Origin: an uncultured Spirochaetaceae bacterium
GTDB taxonomy: Bacteria > Spirochaetota > Spirochaetia > Treponematales > UBA12059
Direction: 5' to 3'
Assembly: GCA_938004315.1 (NCBI GenBank)
Contig: CALKWG010000282.1
Span: 1-6,912 of the forward strand
DNA: 6,912 nucleotides
The notes under the pieces: model-generated
Told to the model about the DNA's origin: nothing
The model's database searches: none
The model's input: only the letters and a program-made list of their open reading frames with translations
Part shown: positions 1 to 6,082 of the stretch, in pieces
Position numbering within the stretch: position 1 is the first letter of the stretch
How the letters are laid out: each line of letters opens with the position of its first letter
Made by a program: the position numbers and the translations under genes

Positions 1-464
1 TGAAGGCCCTTGAGAAAAAGGGGTATATGCGGCTGGGCGAGAACCGCTCCCGCTCCATCGAGCTCCTGGGCAAGTCATACAACCCCTCCCCGCTCGCCGA
101 AATTCCGCTCTTAGGCAGCGTAGCCGCGGGCAAGCCCATCTTCGCCGAGGAGAATTTCGAGTCGAGCGTGCACGTGCCAGCCGCGATGGCCGCCAAGGGC
201 CGCTGCTTCGCCCTCCGCGTTCGCGGCGACAGCATGACCGGCGCGGGCATCCTGGACGGCGACATAGCCGTCATCGAGCAGCGGCATACCGCCGACGACG
301 GCGACATCGTCGTCGCCATGCTCGAGGACTCGGTCACCTTGAAGCGCTTCTACCGCGAGAAGGGCCGCATACGGCTGGCGGCCGAGAATCCCGCCTTCGC
401 GCCGATCTATACCCAGGACGTGCGCGTGCTCGGCGCCCTGCGCGGCATCATGCGCAGCTACTAA
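1..464 (+). CDS. lexA: LexA SOS repressor, 5' end missing (partial)
   Basis: LexA represses DNA-damage genes and inactivates itself by RecA-stimulated self-cleavage. The reading frame is already open at base 3, so the ATG at 27 is internal, not the start. The first visible residues (KALEKKGYMR, then SRSIELL) match the end of the winged-helix DNA-binding domain; about 45-50 N-terminal residues lie outside the window, judged against E. coli LexA. The peptidase S24 domain is complete. The Ala-Gly cleavage bond lies in VAAGKP (codons 126-128 and 129-131), the catalytic Ser in GDSM (codon 231-233) and the catalytic Lys in TLKRF (codon 342-344). The protein ends ...RGIMRSY, like other LexA C-termini. 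All residues for self-cleavage are present, so it should be functional. The promoter and any autoregulatory SOS box would lie upstream and cannot be judged. holA follows 5 nt later. An S24 phage-type repressor is possible but less likely given the LexA-like linker and context. Confidence 0.95.
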   Translation, partial: KALEKKGYMRLGENRSRSIELLGKSYNPSPLAEIPLLGSVAAGKPIFAEENFESSVHVPAAMAAKGRCFALRVRGDSMTGAGILDGDIAVIEQRHTADDGDIVVAMLEDSVTLKRFYREKGRIRLAAENPAFAPIYTQDVRVLGALRGIMRSY

Positions 465-472
465 GGCCGGTG
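463..472 (+). promoter_or_regulatory. lexA stop / holA start junction with overlapping weak SD
   Basis: The lexA TAA (462-464) is followed after 5 nt by the GTG start of holA (470-472). The only Shine-Dalgarno-like bases are AAGG (463-466), which overlap the lexA stop and lie just 3 nt before the GTG, closer than usual. This arrangement suggests that ribosomes finishing lexA re-initiate on holA (translational coupling). There is no room for a separate promoter within the gap. Confidence 0.5.
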
Positions 473-1462
473 GACCCCGTCCTCATCGTCGGCGGCCCAG
501 AGATAGGCCGCCGCAACGACTTCATACGGCAGTGCCTAGAGCGCTGCGCCAAGGAATGGGGCGAGAAGCCCGAGGAGCACCGGGTCTACGCCCAGGACCT
601 CGGCGTGCCGGCGCTCCTCGACCTCCTCATGAACGGCTCGCTCTTCTCGGCGGGTAAATTCGTCCAGTACCTGGGCGCCGACCAGATCAAGGCCAAGGCC
701 GAGGTCCAGGCCCTGGCCGCGTATGCCAAGAACCCCGCCGAGCGGACGACCCTCGTGCTGGTCTCGGACGGCTTCGGCGTGGATAAGGCCATCGAGGACG
801 CCGTCGGCAAGGACGCCAAGAAAATATTCTGGGAGCTCTCCGCCGCCGAGATGGAGCGCTGGGTACGGGACTATTTTTCATCCCAAGGCCTTTCGATCGC
901 GCCGGAGGCCGCCGAGGCCCTCCTGGAGCTCGTCGAGAACAATACCGAAGCCCTGCGGGGCGAATGCTCCCGTCTGGCACTCTTCTTCCCCAAGGGCGCT
1001 AGGGTCGAGGAGGCGGACGTGGAGCGATACATCAGCCACAACCGCTCCGAAGACGCCTTCAGCCTCTTCGACCGCATGGCCGCCGGCACCCTCGAACAAG
1101 CCCTGGAGATACTCGCCGCCCTCTTGGCCGACCGCGACGGCGGCGGCGTAGGGCTCCTGGCCGGCCTCCTCTGGTCGTTCAGGCGGCTATCGAGCCTCCA
1201 CGCCGCCATGGAGGACGGCAAGCCCTACGAAGCGGCCGCCCGGGGACTGCGTATCACGAGCCGCAAGCTCCTGGCGCAATACGACGCGGCCCGCAGGCGC
1301 TGGCCGAGCGCCGCCTGCCGCGCGATCATAGCCTACGGCGTCGAGGTCGACGCCCAGCTGCGCGCGCTCGGCTCGGCCCACGAGCGCACCCTGCTCGAGC
1401 TCTTCATCTACGCCGCTATGAGCGGCCGGGCCCCGGTAGCCCTGGGCCTTCGCTTCCCCTGA
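470..1462 (+). CDS. holA: DNA polymerase III subunit delta (HolA)
   Basis: The 330-aa product is close to the 343 aa of E. coli HolA. Delta is the clamp-loader 'wrench' that opens the beta sliding clamp so it can be loaded onto primed DNA. The N-terminus (VLIVGGPEIGRRNDFI) has the family's degenerate nucleotide-binding fold start without a working Walker A Lys/Thr, as expected for delta, which is not an ATPase. Residues of about 50-125 hold the first domain (LLMNGSLFSAGKFV; LVLVSDGFG). The segment LRGECSRLALFF leads into ISHNRSEDAFSLFDRMAAGTLEQALEIL, a typical hinge to the helical collar domain. The C-terminal helices (LLWSFRRLSSL; KLLAQYDAARRRW; VDAQLRALG ... RTLLELFIY) match the delta collar pattern. 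GTG at 470 is preferred because it opens the domain at the expected place and directly follows lexA. It is probably co-transcribed with lexA, which could link clamp-loader supply to the SOS response; that link is inference. Confidence 0.9.
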   Translation: MDPVLIVGGPEIGRRNDFIRQCLERCAKEWGEKPEEHRVYAQDLGVPALLDLLMNGSLFSAGKFVQYLGADQIKAKAEVQALAAYAKNPAERTTLVLVSDGFGVDKAIEDAVGKDAKKIFWELSAAEMERWVRDYFSSQGLSIAPEAAEALLELVENNTEALRGECSRLALFFPKGARVEEADVERYISHNRSEDAFSLFDRMAAGTLEQALEILAALLADRDGGGVGLLAGLLWSFRRLSSLHAAMEDGKPYEAAARGLRITSRKLLAQYDAARRRWPSAACRAIIAYGVEVDAQLRALGSAHERTLLELFIYAAMSGRAPVALGLRFP

Positions 1463-1488
1463 CACGGACGCCGTTTCCATGCTAGCAT
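1459..1488 (+). promoter_or_regulatory. Candidate sigma70-type promoter before the GGDEF/EAL gene
   Basis: CTGACA (1459-1464, 5/6 match to TTGACA, overlapping the holA stop) and TAGCAT (1483-1488, 4/6 match to TATAAT) are separated by 18 nt. The -10 candidate sits in a perfect 10-bp palindrome, ATGCTAGCAT (1479-1488). Predicted transcription start is near 1495, leaving a leader of about 58 nt before the ATG at 1553. The match is modest and read-through from lexA-holA is equally possible. Confidence 0.3.
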
Positions 1489-1552
1489 CCTCGACGCATT
1501 CCACCGGCCGGGTCATATACGCCCGTTTCGGTCCTGGGCGGGTACATCATTG

Positions 1553-3298
1553 ATGCGTTTCGAAGAAGCCAAGGACGAAGGGGCCCTCGCCCTGGAGGAT
1601 GGCGCGCGCGTGGCGCTGTCGCGAACCTTATTCTCTATCATGAAGGACGGCGCGTTCTTCTGCGACCGAGATTTCGTCGTCCGCCATGCCAACGGGGCCT
1701 TCGTGGCCCTGACCGGCCTCGACCCCTCCGCCTCGCCGGCGAGGCTCGCCGCGGCCTATCCGGGGCAGGCTAACGCCGCCGCCCTGGCCAACGCCCAGGC
1801 GGCGCTCCGGGCTATAGGCTGTTGGGAAGGCGAGCTCGAACGCGTCGACGCCGACGGCCGGCCGAAGGCGCATCGCCTGACCATAGCCGCGTCCTCGGCG
1901 GCCGCGGAAGCGGCCGGACAGTATTACGCCGGCGTGATCCGGGACCTAAGCCCGCTCTTAGACGCCGAGCGCCGCCTAGCCTGGTCGCTCGGCCATGACG
2001 AACTCACCGGCCTGCCTATCCGCGCGCTCTTCGTCGAGGCCCTAGGCCAAACCGTGGCGGCCGCCGAGGGCGGCGGCACCCCGCTCGCCGTGGCCGTGGT
2101 CGATTTAGATGACTTCAAACGTTATAACACCGATTACGGACGCGATGAGGGCGACGCCATCTTGGCCGCGGCGGCTAAGCGCCTGAAGGGTCTCTTGCCG
2201 CCGGGCGGCTACCTAGCCCGTTCGGGAGGCGACGAGTTCTCGTGCTTCGCTAGGCTCAAGCCCGGCCAGGACGCGGGCGCCTTAGCCAGGATCCTACGCG
2301 ACGCCCTGGACGAGCCGCTGCGCACCGGGCGCGGGAGCCATCGTCTACGCGCCAGCGTCGGCGCCTCGAGCTGGCCGCGCGACGGCGAGTCGGCCGAGGA
2401 GCTCCTCGCGGCCGCCGACTTGGCCCTGCAAGGCTGCAAGGAACAGGGCAAGGACGGCGTCCTCTGCTACGACTTGGAGCTCCGGCGCGAGCGCGGGGGC
2501 CGGGCGCTCTTGGAGGCGGAGCTACGGGCCGCCATCGACGGCCAGAGCCTCTCGGTACACTACCAGCCCGTCCTGAATCTGGCCGACGGCAGCCTCTACG
2601 GGGTCGAGGCCCTGGCGCGCTGGCGGCACCCGAGCAGGGGCCTCGTGCGCCCCGACGAGTTCATCCCCCTAGCCGAGGAGACCGGCTTGATCCTAAGCCT
2701 CGGGGAGCTCGTGCTCGGCAAAGCGCTGCGCCAAGGCTCGGCCTGGTGCCGAGGCGAATCGGCCGCCCTCCGCGTCGCCGTGAACGTTTCGGCCGTGCAG
2801 CTTGCGCGCCCCGGCTTCGCGCGGGGCTTCCTGGAATCGGCCGGCCGCGCCGGCCTATCGCCTACGAACCTCAGCGTCGAGATAACCGAGAGCGCCCTCG
2901 TCGCCAAGATCGACGAGGCCAACGCGGCCCTGGGCGCCCTGCGCGCCGTCGGCGTAAGCGTCTCGGTCGACGACTTCGGCACCGGCTACTCGTCCCTGAG
3001 CTATATCAAGGACCTGCCGGTCGACCAGCTCAAGATAGACAAAGGCTTCGTGAAGGAGATGGCGCGTTCATCGGTCGCGCGAGAGATCGTCACCGGCACG
3101 GTGAGCCTGGCCCACAAGCTCGGCCTTAACGTAGTGGCCGAGGGCGTGGAGACCGCGGAGCAGTTCTACCTGCTACGGGAGCTCGGCTGCGATTACGCCC
3201 AGGGTTTCCTCTTCGGCAAGGCCCTGCCGGCCTCCGAGCTCGAGGGCCTGTACCTAGATCGCGGCGGCTCCCGCTACTCGTCGGTGCTGTACCGGTAG
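1553..3298 (+). CDS. PAS-GGDEF-EAL cyclic-di-GMP signalling protein
   Basis: This 581-aa protein has the two opposing c-di-GMP enzyme domains. Residues of about 20-140 form a PAS sensor domain (FFCDRDFVVRHANGAF ... YYAGVIRDLSPLLDAERRL). The diguanylate cyclase domain runs about 148-300 (HDELTGLP at 148; metal-ligand Asp D184 in DLDDFK; intact GGDEF at 225-229). The EAL phosphodiesterase domain runs about 315-570: Q338 in YQPV, E352 of EAL, N411, E443 in EITES, D473-D474 in DDFGTGYSSL, K494 and E530 are all present, so c-di-GMP hydrolysis is expected. The inhibitory I-site (RxxD five residues before GGDEF) is missing: P216 and G219 replace Arg and Asp. The Asn-Asp of the FKxxND motif is N192-T193. 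No signal peptide or membrane span is seen, so it is probably cytoplasmic, with the PAS domain sensing an internal ligand. ATG at 1553 is preferred over the in-frame TTG at 1550; neither has a strong SD. Net activity cannot be told from sequence. Confidence 0.93.
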   Translation: MRFEEAKDEGALALEDGARVALSRTLFSIMKDGAFFCDRDFVVRHANGAFVALTGLDPSASPARLAAAYPGQANAAALANAQAALRAIGCWEGELERVDADGRPKAHRLTIAASSAAAEAAGQYYAGVIRDLSPLLDAERRLAWSLGHDELTGLPIRALFVEALGQTVAAAEGGGTPLAVAVVDLDDFKRYNTDYGRDEGDAILAAAAKRLKGLLPPGGYLARSGGDEFSCFARLKPGQDAGALARILRDALDEPLRTGRGSHRLRASVGASSWPRDGESAEELLAAADLALQGCKEQGKDGVLCYDLELRRERGGRALLEAELRAAIDGQSLSVHYQPVLNLADGSLYGVEALARWRHPSRGLVRPDEFIPLAEETGLILSLGELVLGKALRQGSAWCRGESAALRVAVNVSAVQLARPGFARGFLESAGRAGLSPTNLSVEITESALVAKIDEANAALGALRAVGVSVSVDDFGTGYSSLSYIKDLPVDQLKIDKGFVKEMARSSVAREIVTGTVSLAHKLGLNVVAEGVETAEQFYLLRELGCDYAQGFLFGKALPASELEGLYLDRGGSRYSSVLYR

Positions 3299-3353
3299 CC
3301 GGGCCGGCGCGGAGCTCCAAGCCGCGCGCGGGCGCTTAATCTCGCCGCCGCGT

Positions 3354-3382
3354 TTGACCAAGCCCGGCCGGCGGGATACCAT
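3354..3382 (+). promoter_or_regulatory. Candidate promoter, possibly for a leaderless mRNA
   Basis: TTGACC (3354-3359, 5/6 match to the -35 consensus) and TACCAT (3377-3382, 4/6 match to -10) are separated by the optimal 17 nt. With the last -10 base at -7, the predicted transcription start is 3389, exactly the A of the ATG of the 862-aa gene. The alternative -10 GATACC (3375-3380) gives a start 2 nt earlier. No usable SD precedes this ATG; the only AGG is 3 nt upstream. Confidence 0.45.
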
Positions 3383-3388
3383 TAGGCC

Positions 3389-5977
3389 ATGATCCCCGAC
3401 GAGGAGGCGCCGAGCGCCCCCGGCGCGGCCCGCAGGCCGAGCGACGACGACGAACTCATCCCTCCCGAGGCCCGAGCGGAGGCGCGCGACGCCCCCCCGC
3501 CGGCGGCCGAGGCCGACGCCAACGCCGACGCCCTGCCCGTCTCGGACGGGTTACGATCGCGCATACGGGCTATGGAGCGCGCCGGCTGCGCCCAGCCCTT
3601 CGGCGAGCGCATAGCCCTCATCGGCGCGGCCGAGCTAGACGGCAAGAGGCCCGTCGCCCAGCGTTCGGGCGCCTACAAGCTCCTTTCGGCGGTCTACGAG
3701 CGCGGCCGGCCCCATTGGAGCGACCCGGTTCGCGCTATATCCCCCTTGCGGGAGCTCCTGTTCAAGGAGGAGGCGCCGCCGAACGCCGACCGCGGCCTGT
3801 TCTACCTCATGGCCCGGGCCGCGCAGGCGGGCATCTCGCCTTCCGCCTTCGCGATCCACCTGATCCTACCGCGGATGGGCCGGGACGCCGATTGGCGCCG
3901 CTGGCGATCGCGCCATATCTGGGTGTTGGACGGCGTCCTCGACCTGCTCATCGGGCTCAGGGCGCAAGCGCCTTGGAACGCCGAGCGCCTGGCTGGCGGG
4001 GCGGCCCTGGCCGACGTCGCGCTTTGTAAGTACGTAGGCCGCCCGCTCTGCCGCCTTTCGGGCAGCCTCCTAGAGAATCAAGGCCCGCTCCTTGAAGCCT
4101 GGGCCGAATCATGGAGGGACATGCGGCTGGGCTCGATTCGCTTCATACGCTATCTTAGAAGTGCCGTACTCCCGGCTTTTTATCGCCTCTCGGGCAAGAT
4201 CGATCCCGAACAACTGGCCCCCATGGGCCGATCGCTCCTGCAGCTGGAGCGCGTCCTGGCGCCGCGACTGGACGCCATGGACGAGGGGAGCTTCGAATCG
4301 CTCTTGGCGTCCGGCGGCTTCGCCTCGAGCCTGGAACCGCGCGCCGCGCTCAGGGCCGCGGGCCAGGCACCCTTCTTCGATCTCGTACGCGAGCTACGCG
4401 CCTATCTAGAGGCCGCGCTAGCCCTAGCAGGGCACGACGCGGGCCCGGCGCTCCTACCCTACTTGGACAGGGCGAGCCTTCGACGCGACGCCGGCTTCAT
4501 GGCCGACGCGGCGACGGCTCTTGCGGCGCTCCCTCCCGGCGAGGGCGGCGCGGCCCTGCGCTGGCATATCGGCGCGTTGGCGGCGACGGACTTAGGCGAT
4601 CGCGAGCGCTTCGTCATGGAGCTGCGCGGCGCCGGCGACGCCCACCCCTCCTGCCCCTGGCGCCGCCCGGCCAGCCGGGCCGCGCGCTTCGCCTTCGAGC
4701 CGAAGGCGCTCATGGCGCGGCTGAACGGCGCGGCGGGACGGCCGTCGCCGAGCCTGGCGCCCACGGTCGATTTTTCCCGCCTGAGGCCGGCGCACGCCGA
4801 TGCCATCCGGGCGGCCAAGGCCCCGCTCGCCTTAGAGGCGCTCTGCGCCGCCTTGGCTGAGCTCGCCGCCCAGAAGCCCGGCGACGGCGACCCGCAGGCC
4901 GCGCGCGCCTACGCGGAGCTGGGCAAGGAATGGGCCCGGCTCCGGGCGGCGGCTCGGGACAAGGCGGCGGCTCGGGACGGAGCCGCGGGCGCCCCTCAGC
5001 CGCCGCGGGCGAGCGGTGATCGCGAGCTTCAGGCGCTCGACGCCGCCTTCGCCCTGGTGGAGGGCCTACCGAGCAAGGCCGGTTCCGCGCTCCGCGTCGG
5101 AGCGGCCGCCCTTGCCGCCTGGCTCGCCTTGCCGCCAGGAACCGAACCGGGGCTATCGCTCCTAGGCTCGGCCTTGAGCCAACTCAGGGCCGAGGAAGCC
5201 TATCCGCGCGGCGTCGAGACGCTCTTGAAGGCGATACGCGCCGATTACGTACCGGGCTTCTTGGGCTTGGGTTGCGCATCGCTGGCCTTACAATGCGCGG
5301 AACGGATCGCGTCGCTCTGGTCCGAGGGGCCGCTCCGTGAAGAACTCTCCGAGCTACGCCCCGAAGCCTGGGGAACGCTAATCGGCCTCGCGGGCGGCGA
5401 GGGAAAAGCGGCGTGGACGGCGGCCCGCGACGCCTTACTCGATTGCCTGGGCTACGGGAGACTCCGGGAGGAGCTCGTGGCGCTACGCGACCTGGCCGCT
5501 AAGAACCTCGACCCCGCGCGCGCCGGGACGCCGCCGAAGGCCTTCCTACGCGCCCCGATCGTGAAATCTTCCGAGCTCTACCCCGCCGCGCCCCGACCCG
5601 GCGGCCCCGCACCGAGGACCGCGATTGAGCTTTTCGCGGGCGGCGACGAGCCTATCGCCCTGGCCCAGCTCGATGAGCTCGGCGACGAGTCGCTGCGCCT
5701 TCGGATTAGCCGGCTCGATCCTGAATTCGCCTTGGCCGCCGGTAGCCGCGACCTGGCGCGATGCTACCAGGCGATCCGCGCCTCCGCGGCTTCGGCCGCC
5801 GCCCAGGCCGGGCGCCGGCTCGTCATCGACTCTGAGCCGCGGGATTTCTCGGCCGACGAGATCTTAGGCACGCTGGCGCTGCGCTACGAACGAGGCGCCG
5901 GCGGAAAACCGACGACGATCGAGTCTAAGTCGATGCTCCTGCTCGTCGACGCGCCGCATCCCTTACGCTCCGCCTGA
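3389..5977 (+). CDS. Uncharacterised 862-aa helical protein
   Basis: I do not recognise this protein and assign no function. The reading frame is long and sound, with consistently GC-rich third positions. Residues 1 to about 52 are acidic and rich in Pro/Ala, likely disordered. Residues of about 53-518 and 544-862 are rich in Ala, Leu and Arg in a pattern suggesting many amphipathic helices, perhaps a repeat-like scaffold. They are joined by a low-complexity linker (about 519-543) carrying a six-residue tandem repeat (AAARDK/AAARDG). I see no signal peptide, no clear membrane span, no Walker motif and no zinc-binding Cys cluster. The most conserved-looking stretches, by their mix of aromatic and charged residues, are WRRWRSRHIWVLDGVLDLL (about 171-189), RFIRYLRSAVLPAFYRLSGK (about 251-270) and the C-terminal block from about residue 760. 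ATG at 3389 fits the promoter; ATG at 3572 (residue 62) is an alternative that would remove only the disordered tail. It appears to be transcribed alone. It may be a lineage-specific conserved protein. Confidence 0.85.
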   Translation: MIPDEEAPSAPGAARRPSDDDELIPPEARAEARDAPPPAAEADANADALPVSDGLRSRIRAMERAGCAQPFGERIALIGAAELDGKRPVAQRSGAYKLLSAVYERGRPHWSDPVRAISPLRELLFKEEAPPNADRGLFYLMARAAQAGISPSAFAIHLILPRMGRDADWRRWRSRHIWVLDGVLDLLIGLRAQAPWNAERLAGGAALADVALCKYVGRPLCRLSGSLLENQGPLLEAWAESWRDMRLGSIRFIRYLRSAVLPAFYRLSGKIDPEQLAPMGRSLLQLERVLAPRLDAMDEGSFESLLASGGFASSLEPRAALRAAGQAPFFDLVRELRAYLEAALALAGHDAGPALLPYLDRASLRRDAGFMADAATALAALPPGEGGAALRWHIGALAATDLGDRERFVMELRGAGDAHPSCPWRRPASRAARFAFEPKALMARLNGAAGRPSPSLAPTVDFSRLRPAHADAIRAAKAPLALEALCAALAELAAQKPGDGDPQAARAYAELGKEWARLRAAARDKAAARDGAAGAPQPPRASGDRELQALDAAFALVEGLPSKAGSALRVGAAALAAWLALPPGTEPGLSLLGSALSQLRAEEAYPRGVETLLKAIRADYVPGFLGLGCASLALQCAERIASLWSEGPLREELSELRPEAWGTLIGLAGGEGKAAWTAARDALLDCLGYGRLREELVALRDLAAKNLDPARAGTPPKAFLRAPIVKSSELYPAAPRPGGPAPRTAIELFAGGDEPIALAQLDELGDESLRLRISRLDPEFALAAGSRDLARCYQAIRASAASAAAQAGRRLVIDSEPRDFSADEILGTLALRYERGAGGKPTTIESKSMLLLVDAPHPLRSA
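4945..4978 (+). repeat. 18-bp tandem duplication in the linker of the 862-aa protein
   Basis: A 16-nt string (GGCGGCGGCTCGGGAC) occurs at 4945-4960 and again at 4963-4978, a period of 18 nt, or six codons. It encodes the repeated AAARD of the Ala/Arg/Pro-rich linker, so copy-number change would stay in frame. Confidence 0.85.
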
Positions 5978-5990
5978 GTTTAGCGCAATC

Positions 5991-6020
5991 TATACACGAG
6001 ACGCCTAGCCGGACTATAAT
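5991..6020 (+). promoter_or_regulatory. Promoter of the U32-family gene
   Basis: TATAAT (6015-6020) is a perfect -10 box in otherwise GC-rich DNA. TATACA (5991-5996, 4/6 match to TTGACA) lies 18 nt upstream. Predicted transcription start is about 6027, giving a 5' leader of about 56 nt. This is the strongest promoter candidate in the window and lies fully within the 105-nt gap after the preceding stop. Confidence 0.6.
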
Positions 6021-6070
6021 GAGGGCCCGCGCTCAGCGTCGTCATCGGGACGGCCGGCGCCCACGATAGC

Positions 6071-6075
6071 AAGGA
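6071..6075 (+). promoter_or_regulatory. Ribosome binding site of the U32-family gene
   Basis: AAGGA lies 7 nt before ATG 6083, an ideal distance. It favours 6083 over the second in-frame ATG at 6092. It is the only well-spaced SD in the window. Confidence 0.7.
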
Positions 6076-6082
6076 CACCCCC

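Noticed and set aside
723..1151. 142-aa open frame on the + strand inside holA
   Set aside because: It is out of frame with the well-supported HolA, and its Arg/Pro/Ser-rich low-complexity product is typical of a shadow frame in GC-rich DNA.
1550..1552. TTG as start codon of the GGDEF/EAL protein
   Set aside because: The adjacent ATG at 1553 is the better start codon and nothing favours adding one residue.
1463..1552. LexA/SOS box in the gap before the c-di-GMP gene
   Set aside because: I looked for CTG-N10-CAG, GAAC-N4-GTTC and TTTG-N5-CAAA type sites and saw none; the LexA site of this lineage is unknown to me.
2746..3129. 127-aa open frame on the + strand inside the EAL region
   Set aside because: The frame underneath encodes conserved EAL motifs; this product is an Arg/Pro-rich shadow.
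3308..3327. Possible terminator hairpin after the GGDEF/EAL gene (GCGCGG and CCGCGC arms, plus the palindrome GGAGCTCC)
   Set aside because: The stem is short and has no T-tract after it; such GC-rich inverted matches are expected by chance here.
4459..4818. 119-aa open frame on the - strand inside the 862-aa gene
   Set aside because: Ala/Arg/Ser-rich antisense shadow with no recognisable domain and no promoter or SD.
6021..6082. Structured leader or riboswitch before the U32 gene
   Set aside because: The 56-nt leader has GC-rich partial complementarities only, with no recognisable riboswitch core and too little length for most classes.
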